From Bacillota bacterium (GTDB lineage Bacteria > Bacillota > Clostridia > Oscillospirales > Ruminococcaceae), in the NCBI GenBank assembly GCA_023395435.1, contig JAEWZG010000061.1:1-64000 (forward strand): a stretch of DNA of 64,000 bases. The letters are read 5' to 3'. Of this stretch, positions 48,949-57,290 are shown piece by piece. The notes below the pieces were generated by a model, which saw nothing but the letters and a program-made list of their open reading frames with translations, was not told the DNA's origin and ran no database searches. The position numbers and the translations under genes are program-made. Numbering within the stretch: position 1 is the first letter of the stretch; each line of letters starts with the position of its first letter.

Positions 48949-49551
48949 ATGATTAGTTTTATATTATCTGGCGTCGGTGGTCAGGGTACTGTTCTTGCAT
49001 CGAAGCTTCTTGCAAAATCTGCTATGGAATCAGGACTTGAAGTCAGAACGACAGAAACAATAGGTATGGCACAGCGTGGTGGCTCTGTTGTTAGCCATAT
49101 AAGAATGGGAGAAACAGTGGATTCCCCAATTGTGCCAGAAAAAAGTGCTGATGTTATTATTGCTTTTGAACCTTCTGAGGCTGTAAGAGTCCTTCCTTAT
49201 TTAAAAGAAAACGGCAGTATGCTCGTATGTGATTCTCCTATAATGCCTGTTACAAGTTCACTAGGTGGCGGTTATGATATTGATGAAATAATTAACTTCT
49301 TGAAAGTTAACGTTAAAAATCTCACTATTTTCAATGGTGATAAATTTATGGAATGTTGTGGAAATGAAAAAGCATTGAATGTTGCCTTGCTCGGTACAAC
49401 TGCAAACACAGGAGCATTACCTTTCAATACAGAAATATTAGAAAATACTATTAAAAAAAGTATTCCTGAAAAGTTCTTAGATATGAATATGAAAGCTTAC
49501 GATTTTGGAAAGAGGTGCGCAAATGACAACAGAAGTATTGAACAGAATTAA
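48949..49551 (+). CDS. iorB: Indolepyruvate ferredoxin oxidoreductase, beta subunit
   Basis: IorB (200 residues) is the gamma-domain-like partner of IorA. Family motifs are ILSGVGGQGTVLASKLLA at the start and TTETIGMAQRGGSVVSHIR. GGAGG is five bases before the ATG at 48949; 30 bp after iorA. Its 3' end overlaps the ligase gene by 29 bp, so the three are one operon. Confidence 0.95.
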   Translation: MISFILSGVGGQGTVLASKLLAKSAMESGLEVRTTETIGMAQRGGSVVSHIRMGETVDSPIVPEKSADVIIAFEPSEAVRVLPYLKENGSMLVCDSPIMPVTSSLGGGYDIDEIINFLKVNVKNLTIFNGDKFMECCGNEKALNVALLGTTANTGALPFNTEILENTIKKSIPEKFLDMNMKAYDFGKRCANDNRSIEQN

Positions 49552-50752
49552 AAAATCAATAAGTCATGCTATGAACAGTGAATTTTACAAAGAGCATTTT
49601 AAAGGAATTGATACTTCAAGCATTAATTCACAAGAAGATTTTGAAAAACTTCCTTTCTCCGATAAAGGTGATTTAAGAAATGCTTATCCTCTCGGTCTTC
49701 AGGCAGTACCTGACGAAAAAATCGTTCGTATTCACTCTTCATCAGGAACAACAGGAACACCTGTTATTATTCCTTATACACAAAAAGACGTTGATGATTG
49801 GGCAACTATGTTCAAGAGATGTTACGAAACTGCTGGTATTACTAATACTGACAGAATACATATTACTCCTGGTTATGGTTTGTGGACTGCGGGTATTGGT
49901 TTTCAGTTAGGTGCTGAAAAGCTTGGTGCTATGACTATTCCAATGGGTCCAGGTAATACAGACAAACAGTTAAAAATGATGGAAGACTTAAAATCATCAG
50001 TTATATGTGCAACATCTTCATATGCACTTTTGCTTGCAGAAGAAATTGAAAAGCGTGGAATTAAAGATAAAATTGTATTAAAAAAAGCAGTTATCGGTTC
50101 AGAACGCTGGGGCGAGAAAATGAGAAAGCGTATTGCAAATGAGCTTGGCGTTCAGTTATTTGATATTTATGGACTTACAGAAATATATGGTCCTGGTATA
50201 GGTATGAGCTGTCCTTTTGAGCACGGTATGCATATGTGGACTGATTATTTATATTATGAAATAATTGATCCAAAGACAGGTAAGCATGTTAAAAAAGGCG
50301 AAGTCGGTGAGCTTGTTATCACAACTCTCGAAAAAGAAGGTGCACCACTAATACGTTATAGAACGCACGACCTTACAAAAGAAATTGAGGGCGAATGTGA
50401 ATGTGGCTTAAAATTCCCACGAATTGATACAATTATCGGGCGTTCAGATGATATGGTCAAAGTCAAAGGAGCTATTGTGTTCCCCGCCCGTGTTGAAGAA
50501 GTTCTTTCAAAAATTGAAGGTGTCAGCAGTGAATATCAGATTATCATTGATCATCTTAATGGAAAAGACATTCTGTCACTATTCTTTGAAACACCTATTA
50601 ATGATGAAAAAGAACGTAAGGAACTGGCTAAACGCGTAGAAAAGGTATTTAAAGAACAGATTAATATTATTCCTGTAACAAAGCCAGTTTCTATCGGTGA
50701 ATTGCCACGAAGCGAAAAGAAATCAACAAGAATTTTTGATAACAGATATTAA
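49523..50752 (+). CDS. paaK: Phenylacetate-CoA ligase family protein (arylacetate-CoA ligase)
   Basis: This 409-residue AMP-forming enzyme activates an arylacetate as CoA thioester. Motifs: HSSSGTTGTPVIIPYT (ATP phosphate loop) near residue 73, DIYGLTEIYGPG near 213, and IIGRSDDMVKVKG near 307. With IorAB it can turn phenyl- or indoleacetate into the aryl-CoA that IorAB reductively carboxylates. AGAGG precedes ATG 49523. Its true acid substrate is not known; context favours indoleacetate. A terminator follows. Confidence 0.93.
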   Translation: MTTEVLNRIKKSISHAMNSEFYKEHFKGIDTSSINSQEDFEKLPFSDKGDLRNAYPLGLQAVPDEKIVRIHSSSGTTGTPVIIPYTQKDVDDWATMFKRCYETAGITNTDRIHITPGYGLWTAGIGFQLGAEKLGAMTIPMGPGNTDKQLKMMEDLKSSVICATSSYALLLAEEIEKRGIKDKIVLKKAVIGSERWGEKMRKRIANELGVQLFDIYGLTEIYGPGIGMSCPFEHGMHMWTDYLYYEIIDPKTGKHVKKGEVGELVITTLEKEGAPLIRYRTHDLTKEIEGECECGLKFPRIDTIIGRSDDMVKVKGAIVFPARVEEVLSKIEGVSSEYQIIIDHLNGKDILSLFFETPINDEKERKELAKRVEKVFKEQINIIPVTKPVSIGELPRSEKKSTRIFDNRY

Positions 50753-50758
50753 TTTAGC

Positions 50759-50787
50759 AAAACATCCTCTATTACAGAGGATGTTTT
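50759..50787 (+). terminator. Terminator of the iorAB-ligase operon
   Basis: A 12-bp perfect stem (AAAACATCCTCT / AGAGGATGTTTT) with a five-base loop, ending in TTTT. Confidence 0.88.
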
Positions 50788-50796
50788 AATTATATG

Positions 50797-50825
50797 TTGT
50801 ATATATAAAGGCATAATGATATAAT
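50797..50825 (+). promoter_or_regulatory. Promoter of tcdA
   Basis: TTGTAT (50797-50802), a 17-bp spacer and TATAAT (50820-50825) preceded by TGA. Confidence 0.65.
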
Positions 50826-50853
50826 ATGATTATATATAAATTTATGAGGTATA

Positions 50854-51603
50854 ATGATGTTGAATGAATTTTCAAGAACTCAATTATTATTTGGCGAACA
50901 AGCAATGAATAAGCTGAAAAAAAGCAGAGTAGCTGTTTTCGGTGTTGGTGGTGTTGGTGGATATGTTGTTGAAGCTCTTGCACGAACAGGAATAGGCATG
51001 ATTGATGTTATTGATAACGATAAAGTTTCACTTACAAATATCAACAGACAGATTATAGCAACACATAAAACAATTGGGCAAGATAAGGTTGATGTAATCG
51101 AAGAGAGAATACATGATATCTGTCCTGATATTATTGTGAATAAATTTAAATGCTTCTATCTCCCTGAAACAGCAGATCAATTTGATTTTACACAATTTGA
51201 TTATGTTGTTGACGCAATAGATACAGTAAAAGGGAAACTTGAAATTGTAAAGCAAGCAAATTTAGCAAGAGTAAAAATAATTTCCTCTATGGGTGCTGGA
51301 AATAAAGTTGATCCGACTGCTTTTAGAGTAACTGACATATATAAAACAAGTGTTTGTCCTCTTGCAAGGGTAATGAGATATGAACTTCGCAAAATGGGAA
51401 TAAAAAAACTCAAAGTAGTTTATTCTGAGGAACAGGCATTACAGCCACTAAATGATGAATCAATTATTGAGGCTGAAAGCACTAACACAATGAAACGTGC
51501 AATACCCGGTTCAACAGCGTTTGTTCCTTCTGTTGCTGGATTAATTATTGCAAGCGAGGTAATAAAAGACCTCATAGATATAAACTTAAAAAATCAAACA
51601 TAA
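50854..51603 (+). CDS. tcdA: tRNA threonylcarbamoyladenosine dehydratase
   Basis: TcdA (249 residues) is an E1-like (ThiF/MoeB/HesA) enzyme that cyclises t6A37 of tRNA to ct6A. The nucleotide-binding GVGGVGGYVVEALARTG lies near residue 33, followed by DNDKVSLTNINRQI and AIDTVKGKLEI. It lacks the CxxC zinc pairs of MoeB proper. Two ATGs (50854, 50857) are possible after GAGGT; I list the first. Downstream of it is an AT-rich gap and another promoter. Confidence 0.92.
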   Translation: MMLNEFSRTQLLFGEQAMNKLKKSRVAVFGVGGVGGYVVEALARTGIGMIDVIDNDKVSLTNINRQIIATHKTIGQDKVDVIEERIHDICPDIIVNKFKCFYLPETADQFDFTQFDYVVDAIDTVKGKLEIVKQANLARVKIISSMGAGNKVDPTAFRVTDIYKTSVCPLARVMRYELRKMGIKKLKVVYSEEQALQPLNDESIIEAESTNTMKRAIPGSTAFVPSVAGLIIASEVIKDLIDINLKNQT

Positions 51604-51676
51604 ATAGTATAATAATATTAATAAACTATTATAAATTTAATAGATAAAATATATTTGGAGTTAATTGTTTAAATTA

Positions 51677-51705
51677 TTGACTTATTATTGGTTATATAGT
51701 AAAAT
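51677..51705 (+). promoter_or_regulatory. Promoter of the Bax-inhibitor-1 family gene
   Basis: TTGACT (51677-51682), a 17-bp spacer and TAAAAT (51700-51705). Confidence 0.7.
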
Positions 51706-51731
51706 AAATATAAAATGAAAGGAGTCTTGAT

Positions 51732-52433
51732 ATGGATAATTTTAATGGATATACCTCTTTTGATAGTCAAAGCAATGTACAGGATAATGTTCAGGATATT
51801 ACAGTTAAGACATTTATGTATATGTTCTTTGCATTAATTGTTTCTGGTTTTTTTGCATTTGTTACTTACGCAACAGGAAATGCTGAGGAAATGATTAGTA
51901 ATGGAACATTCATAATTCTTATTTTTGTTGAACTTGCTACTGTAATAATAACAACTATTCTTGTAAGAAAGAACTTGCCTGCTCCAGCAGCGGTTTGTGG
52001 TACAATATATTGTATCGTTAATGGATTAACACTTTCAGTTATCTTCCTTGCATATGAAATGCAGTCTATTGTTGCAATCTTTTTTGTTACATCAGCAATC
52101 TTTGGTGCTATGGCACTTTATGGTTCAAGAACAAAAAAAGATCTTACTTCAATTGGCAGCCTTTGTTATATGGCTTTAATTGGAATAATACTTATTACAA
52201 TTATTAATATATTCTTTTTAAAGAGTGAAGGACTTGACCTTGTTCTTAGCTACGTTGGTGTATTAGTATTTGTTGGGCTTACTGCTTATGATACTCAGAT
52301 GATCAGAAGATTAGCTACAAGCGATAATGGCTTATCACCTTATTCAATAGCAATTCTTTGTGCATTGAATTTATACCTTGACTTTATCAATCTTTTCTTA
52401 AAACTTTTAAGAATTTTCGCTAGAAATAGATAA
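51732..52433 (+). CDS. Bax inhibitor-1/YccA-family membrane protein
   Basis: This 233-residue protein has seven predicted membrane helices after a soluble, Asn/Gln-rich head, and the BI-1 features TSAIFGAMALYG and GLTAYDTQMI, followed by ALNLYLDFINLFLKLLRI at the C-terminus. Bacterial BI-1 proteins can act as pH-gated calcium leak channels (shown for BsYetJ); the role here is unproven. AAAGGAG precedes the ATG. Confidence 0.92.
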   Translation: MDNFNGYTSFDSQSNVQDNVQDITVKTFMYMFFALIVSGFFAFVTYATGNAEEMISNGTFIILIFVELATVIITTILVRKNLPAPAAVCGTIYCIVNGLTLSVIFLAYEMQSIVAIFFVTSAIFGAMALYGSRTKKDLTSIGSLCYMALIGIILITIINIFFLKSEGLDLVLSYVGVLVFVGLTAYDTQMIRRLATSDNGLSPYSIAILCALNLYLDFINLFLKLLRIFARNR

Positions 52434-52455
52434 AGCATAATTTTAAAATATACTT

Positions 52456-52490
52456 ATAATCCCATCATTAACGATGGGATTATCTTATTT
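52456..52490 (+). terminator. Terminator of the Bax-inhibitor-1 family gene
   Basis: An 11-bp stem (ATAATCCCATC / GATGGGATTAT, 52456-52466 with 52473-52483) is followed by CTTATTTT. Confidence 0.8.
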
Positions 52491-52709
52491 TGCTTATAAA
52501 ACACCAGGTAATGACTTGGCTTTTGAAAAAAATAAGATAATAAACAGACTAATAATATGATAGAATTTGCGAGAATTCTAATAGAAAAAAGCATTCTGAT
52601 ACACGAAGTGTATGCAAATTTATAGCAGATAAATATAAAAAAAGAAATTTTATGGTTAGATGTGCTGAAATTATCATAAATAACAAAATGAGTATTTACT
52701 ATTAAAGGG
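52491..52709. other. AT-rich gap before the tRNA-Leu gene
   Basis: I see no recognisable gene. A 50-codon plus-strand frame without ATG (52556-52705, Lys/Arg-rich) is open but has no ribosome site. It could be decayed coding sequence or chance. Confidence 0.3.
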
Positions 52710-52738
52710 TTGACTTTTAGAAAGTAATATAGTATAAT
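52710..52738 (+). promoter_or_regulatory. Promoter of tRNA-Leu
   Basis: TTGACT (52710-52715), a 17-bp spacer and a perfect TATAAT (52733-52738), 29 bp before the mature 5' end. Confidence 0.85.
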
Positions 52739-52767
52739 AAATAGGCTTCAATAAAATTGTTTTATAT

Positions 52768-52854
52768 GCCGCTGTGGTGGAATAGGCAGACACAAGGGAC
52801 TTAAAATCCCTCGGTAGTAATATCGTACCGGTTCAAGTCCGGTCAGCGGCACCA
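52768..52854 (+). tRNA. tRNA-Leu (anticodon UAA)
   Basis: An 87-base tRNA with CCA encoded. Acceptor arms GCCGCTG / CAGCGGC pair fully; the anticodon loop CTTAAAA gives UAA; there is a long variable arm (CGGTA-gtaa-TATCG) as in class II tRNAs; the T arm is CCGGTTCAAGTCCGG. Its last 63 bases are repeated at 61692, so it is the insertion site of the island. Confidence 0.97.
52792..52854 (+). repeat. Left att-like repeat (within tRNA-Leu)
   Basis: The 63 bases from the anticodon arm to CCA match 61692-61754 except at four positions, all in the variable arm. Confidence 0.85.
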
Positions 52855-52870
52855 TAATGTTATATTTAAC

Positions 52871-52900
52871 CAAAGGGCTCATAGAAATATGAGCCTTTTT
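52871..52900 (+). terminator. Terminator of tRNA-Leu
   Basis: GGCTCAT and ATGAGCC arms close a short loop, flanked by AAA and TTTTT. Confidence 0.75.
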
Positions 52901-52996
52901 GCATAATATAACGACGATACAAGAGAGTGGTGCAACACCTATAATATCAGCTCTACCAAAAAATAATTATTTCTTTTTTCTTTTACACATAAAAAT

Positions 52997-53051
52997 AGCC
53001 TTCCAGATTTATCGCATGAAAATTTACATTATTTAACAAAACTGGAAGGCT
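52997..53051 (-). terminator. Long-loop inverted repeat, likely terminator of the kinase gene
   Basis: Arms AGCCTTCCAG (52997-53006) and CTGGAAGGCT (53042-53051), extendable with one mismatch, enclose about 35 bases. On the minus strand the repeat is followed by ATTTTTATG. It lies about 220 bp after the sensor kinase stop. Confidence 0.55.
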
Positions 53052-53274
53052 CGAACGAAGCCTAATTATATTATTATTTGAGAATTTTCAACGTCTTATG
53101 AATTACTGCTCATGCACCTGAACTGCCTATGTTTTAGATACAAGCTTAACCTTTGTATATATTGTTGCAGTTATTATTCTATATTATTTGTTCTGAAGGA
53201 TTTGGAAGCTGTTTATGTGATCAAAAATTAATACACTGCAAAGAATAACAGAATAGAACTTTCAAGAAACAAAT
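53052..53274. other. Non-coding gap downstream of the sensor kinase
   Basis: No gene or family is recognised on either strand. Short hydrophobic frames near 53140-53215 lack starts. It may hold remains of the element. Confidence 0.3.
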
Positions 53275-54666
53275 TTATGACTTTGGCAATGTTACCATAA
53301 ATACACTTCCCTCATTTAAAACGCTCTGAACATCAACAGTACCGCCATGAGCTGATATAATTGATTTTACAATAACCAGTCCTATTCCTGTCCCGCCAGA
53401 CTTACGATTACGTGATTTATCTGCTCTGTAAAAGCGTTCAAAAATAAACGGTAAATCTTCTGATGAAATACCAATTCCGTTATCTTGAATGCTAAGCATT
53501 ATAGACTTATCCGTCTCTGAAAGATTAATATTGATGTTTCCGCCCTGACTTGTGTATTTTATTGCATTGGATAACAAGTTTATCACTACTTGACTAATTC
53601 TGTCTTTATCAGCAAAAATATCTGCGCAAAAGCCATTAACTGAAACAGACATAGCTTTATTTTTAAGTTCAACTTCAAAATTAAATAGCACCTTTTTTAC
53701 TACTTCTATAATATTAACTTGCGTTTTTTCAAGTTTTAAGTTGTTGCTGTCAACCCTTGCAAGGCTTTCCAAATCCTTCACAAGTTTTTCAAGACGAACG
53801 GCTTCATCATAGCAGCTTTGAAGGCGCTGCGTCGTCGGTTGCCACACACCTTCAACCATAGCTTCAATATGTGTCTGTAAAGTGGTAAGTGGGGTTCTTA
53901 ACTCATGGGCAACGTCAGCAGTAAGCTGTTTTCTCAAATTTTCCTGCTTGCCTAATGAATCAGCCAAATGGTTAATAGACCCAGTAAGTTCGTTTACCTC
54001 TTTTGTGTTTGTAGTTTCTTCAATTCTAACATTGTATTCTCCATCTGAGATTTGTTTTGCTACTCCAGCAGTTATAAGTATTGGGTGACTTATCCGTTTT
54101 GCCATAAAGAATCCAACAAAGACAGAAAAGACAAGTGAAATAACACTTACTAAAATTAGAATTCTATTAAGCGAATTTAAAAATTCAAAATCATCTTTAC
54201 TTAGGAAATAAGGACCAAAAAAACTAATATTAGCTTTTCCAATTTCTTTATTTACTAAATAAATTGGAAACTCTTTTGAAGTGAATTCCCCATTGATTTG
54301 TGGATATTTAGTCATCATTCTATGTGAAATATCATCCATTATCCGTGTACAGCTATTCATGTCACAAACTTCAGCATCCCATATATTATTACTGTTCACA
54401 TCATAAACTTTAACAATAAACCCATCATAAAGAGCATTCATACCTATGGTGTGTACAAAATTCATATCCCATTTACCTGTTGCATCGTCATATTGTTGGC
54501 TGATCGATGTTACAATTTCCTTTACTGATGCTTGCTGTTGTCTAGTTATGTATCCTTTAAACTGGTCTTGAATTAAAAAATTAGAGAATAGGCTGATTAT
54601 TGCAATTGATAGCAATGTTACGAATGCAATAGTAAGTGATAGTTTTGTTTTTAAAGTATGTTTCAT
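53275..54666 (-). CDS. Sensor histidine kinase of the copper island
   Basis: This 463-residue kinase has two membrane helices (about 10-28 and 167-188) around a roughly 135-residue outside domain, then HAMP, HisKA with the phospho-acceptor histidine in DVAHELRTPLTT near residue 260, and an HATPase domain with NLLSNAIKYT, DNGIGIS and GGTGIGLVIVKS. The outside domain has a cysteine pair in VCDMNSC, which could sense metal or redox (inference). AGGAAGG lies seven bases before ATG 54666. Its partner regulator is 120 bp upstream. Copper sensing is inferred from context only. Confidence 0.93.
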   Translation of the reverse strand: MKHTLKTKLSLTIAFVTLLSIAIISLFSNFLIQDQFKGYITRQQQASVKEIVTSISQQYDDATGKWDMNFVHTIGMNALYDGFIVKVYDVNSNNIWDAEVCDMNSCTRIMDDISHRMMTKYPQINGEFTSKEFPIYLVNKEIGKANISFFGPYFLSKDDFEFLNSLNRILILVSVISLVFSVFVGFFMAKRISHPILITAGVAKQISDGEYNVRIEETTNTKEVNELTGSINHLADSLGKQENLRKQLTADVAHELRTPLTTLQTHIEAMVEGVWQPTTQRLQSCYDEAVRLEKLVKDLESLARVDSNNLKLEKTQVNIIEVVKKVLFNFEVELKNKAMSVSVNGFCADIFADKDRISQVVINLLSNAIKYTSQGGNININLSETDKSIMLSIQDNGIGISSEDLPFIFERFYRADKSRNRKSGGTGIGLVIVKSIISAHGGTVDVQSVLNEGSVFMVTLPKS

Positions 54667-54692
54667 CCGCACACCTTCCTTTCTCTCAAATT

Positions 54693-54775
54693 ACTTTAAG
54701 GTGACACTGCAAAACCTTTAAGCACAAATTTTCTAAAATATGAGCTATAAGATTATGCCGTGCTACCTTAAGTTT
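54693..54775 (-). repeat. Three related short repeats between regulator and kinase genes
   Basis: Variants of ACCTTwAAG occur at 54693-54702 (reverse), 54713-54723 and 54765-54775. The first and last can pair as an inverted repeat. They could be regulator-binding sites or an mRNA hairpin. Confidence 0.4.
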
Positions 54776-54785
54776 ATTTATTAAT

Positions 54786-55484
54786 CTACTCCCCACCAAA
54801 TTTATAACCTGTACCATGGATTGTAAGAATATATGTTGGGTTTTTGGGGTCACTCTCAATTTTTTGCCGAAGATTCTTTATATGGCTATCGATTGCCCTA
54901 TCATACCCATTAAACTCATCTCCAAAAGCTATTTGTATTAATTCTTCTCGAGTGAAAACTTTATTTGGATATTTTATCAAGGTTGAAAATATCTTAAATT
55001 CATTTGGTGTAAGATTTAATTCGCATTGATTCTTTTTAATTATGTGGCTTTCAAAATCAACGATTAAATCGTCATTCCCAAAAGTGCTTTTGTTATATAG
55101 AGGCTGTAAATCGCTTTGTGACCTGCGCAGTACTGCATCAATCCTTGCATAGAGTTCTTTTAGACTGAACGGCTTTGTTATATAATCATCTGCACCAATC
55201 TCTAAGCCTTTTAGCATATCAGATTCCTCTGCCTTGGCTGTAAGCATAATAATTGGTACACGGGACTTTTTACGAATTGTCATACAAATATCTTCACCAG
55301 TCATATCTGGTAGCATGAGGTCTAATAATATTAGTGAGATATTTTTTCTTTCAAAAATACCAAGAGCATCATTCCCACTTTCAGCAGAAAACACATTAAA
55401 ATTTTTGCTTTCAAGAAATGACTTGACAACCTCTATTATTTTTTCTTCATCATCGACAATCAATATTGATTTTGCATTATCCAT
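54786..55484 (-). CDS. OmpR-family response regulator of the copper island
   Basis: This 232-residue regulator has a receiver domain with the acidic pair in IVDDEEK, the phospho-acceptor Asp in LILLDLMLPDM near residue 53, Thr in MLTAKAEE and Lys in YITKPFSL. A winged-helix DNA-binding domain follows (LTPNEFKIFSTLIKYPNKVFTREEL region). AGAGG precedes ATG 55484. It likely controls the neighbouring copper genes, as CopR/CusR do elsewhere (inference). Confidence 0.95.
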   Translation of the reverse strand: MDNAKSILIVDDEEKIIEVVKSFLESKNFNVFSAESGNDALGIFERKNISLILLDLMLPDMTGEDICMTIRKKSRVPIIMLTAKAEESDMLKGLEIGADDYITKPFSLKELYARIDAVLRRSQSDLQPLYNKSTFGNDDLIVDFESHIIKKNQCELNLTPNEFKIFSTLIKYPNKVFTREELIQIAFGDEFNGYDRAIDSHIKNLRQKIESDPKNPTYILTIHGTGYKFGGE

Positions 55485-55545
55485 ATAATATCCTCTCAAA
55501 AACCATTCTCAAAGTCCCTTTAACAAAGGACTTTGAGAAATGCTA

Positions 55546-55752
55546 TTATACTATATCATAACCTTGATCTTCAATTGCAATCTTAATATCATCAATTGAT
55601 ACTTTATCTGATTGGTACTCTATTGTAACAGTTTTTTGAGATAAATCAACTTCCACTGTTGCTACGCCATCAAGTGCACCAACAGATTTTTTTATTACAT
55701 TTTCGCAATGGGAACAGGACATCCCATCAACTATTAATATAATTTTTCCCAT
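55546..55752 (-). CDS. CopZ-like heavy-metal-associated chaperone
   Basis: This 68-residue protein is one HMA domain with the metal motif GMSCSHC near residue 11 and the usual beta-alpha-beta pattern ending in IAIEDQGYDIV. CopZ proteins carry Cu(I) to CopA. GGAGG is eight bases before ATG 55752. Copper is favoured by the neighbours, but other soft metals are possible. Confidence 0.92.
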   Translation of the reverse strand: MGKIILIVDGMSCSHCENVIKKSVGALDGVATVEVDLSQKTVTIEYQSDKVSIDDIKIAIEDQGYDIV

Positions 55753-55803
55753 TATAAGTTCCTCCAACAATATATTTTATTAATACTACTTTACGACTTT
55801 TAT

Positions 55804-57249
55804 TTATTGTCCGCAACAGCCACCCATTGTTTGTACTGTTTTTGAACTTTCATCTTTTATTTTAACCACATCAGCTTTGCTTAAATAATCCACAACAGTA
55901 ATTTTGCTTCTTATCATTCCCATCCAACAGCTATATGGAATAGTTCCAGTCTTAGAAGGTGTGAACTCTATTACATTATCTCCTTCTTCAAGGTCTTTTG
56001 TAATATTATACTCAGGAATAATAATTGAATTGTTACAGCCATTGATTGTCCCATCTTCCGCTTTTATTGTCCATTTTACTGGTATCCCTGATTGAACAGT
56101 AATTGGCTCATATTCTCCGCTTTTAAGTGTTGTGGTAACTGTCTGAACACCATCAGCTCCAATAGAAGCTGTATTATTACTGCTTGATTTATTAAAATCA
56201 CCAATCATTGATGGAAATGAAAGTCCTGAAACACTAATACCATTTTGGAACATGAATATACCAAGTATGATTACTAATACAGAACTCACCTGCATCATTT
56301 TGCTTGTAAACTTTTTACTTAAAAATGAGCTCAGAGTGCCAATTCCAAACATTAGTGGTACAGTCCCTAAGCTAAACAATAACATAGATAGTGCACCTTT
56401 TAGCGGACTTCCAGAAGAAAGTGCATATAACTGCATGGCTTGCAACGGACCACATGGCATAAGTCCATTTAAAAGTCCGACATAAAGAGGGCTTTTGCTA
56501 TTTTTGCTTTTTTCTTCATTAATTTTTTTATATAATATCTTTGGCATTCTTATATTAAACTTTCGGAGCCAAGGAAAGAAATTTAGCATATTAAGTCCCA
56601 TTATAACCATAAATATACCAGCAATTATTGCTACAATGCCTCTTGCAGTACCTGAAAAGCTAACCACTGAACCAATACCACCAACGATACCACCGACGAC
56701 CGTATAAGAAATAACCCTTCCTAAGTTATATAGGATACTTGGTCTTAAATTTGCTAGCTTACTCTTACTTTGAATACACTGCTTTGAGACACATTGAGAT
56801 AAATTGATTCCCCCGCACATTGCAACACAATGTATTGAAGTGAGCAGTCCAATTAAAAATAGCATGCTATATCCTACACCTTGTTTCGCCTTTGGAAAGT
56901 TGTTGAAAATATTGAAGACACCAAAGAGTTTGCCTATCATAAATACAGCAAGAACAATAACTCCAATTCCTAATATCTGTTTTATGTCAGTTTTTTTACC
57001 GATAACTGGATTTTTTGCGTTTGAAACAGTTTTTTTGATTTTATAATCTAAGTCTACAATGATTTTTTCTATTGTTTCCAAATGAATTATATCTGCATCA
57101 AAAGTAACTTTGGCTACTGAGCTTGAGTAGCTTACCTTAGCACTAACAATTCCTGATGTTTTTTTAAGTATATTTTCTATTCTGTTTTCACAGTTTGTAC
57201 AGGTCATTCCGTCAATAAAGATTGTTTTTGTAATAATATTTTGTGACAT
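55804..57249 (-). CDS. HMA-TauE/SafE-cupredoxin membrane fusion protein
   Basis: This 481-residue protein joins three parts: an N-terminal HMA domain with GMTCTNC near residue 17; six or so membrane helices of the TauE/SafE-UreH (COG2836) type, with HCVAMCGG and NGLMPCGPLQAM; and a cupredoxin-like outer domain (about 370-460) with GCNNSI and a CWMGM copper-site-like motif. It ends in a Cys pair, GGCCGQ. It probably moves or inserts copper at the membrane (inference). GAGGAGGG precedes ATG 57249. Confidence 0.9.
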   Translation of the reverse strand: MSQNIITKTIFIDGMTCTNCENRIENILKKTSGIVSAKVSYSSSVAKVTFDADIIHLETIEKIIVDLDYKIKKTVSNAKNPVIGKKTDIKQILGIGVIVLAVFMIGKLFGVFNIFNNFPKAKQGVGYSMLFLIGLLTSIHCVAMCGGINLSQCVSKQCIQSKSKLANLRPSILYNLGRVISYTVVGGIVGGIGSVVSFSGTARGIVAIIAGIFMVIMGLNMLNFFPWLRKFNIRMPKILYKKINEEKSKNSKSPLYVGLLNGLMPCGPLQAMQLYALSSGSPLKGALSMLLFSLGTVPLMFGIGTLSSFLSKKFTSKMMQVSSVLVIILGIFMFQNGISVSGLSFPSMIGDFNKSSSNNTASIGADGVQTVTTTLKSGEYEPITVQSGIPVKWTIKAEDGTINGCNNSIIIPEYNITKDLEEGDNVIEFTPSKTGTIPYSCWMGMIRSKITVVDYLSKADVVKIKDESSKTVQTMGGCCGQ

Positions 57250-57290
57250 GAAATCCCTCCTCAATAAATGCTACAATTAACAGAGTTATA

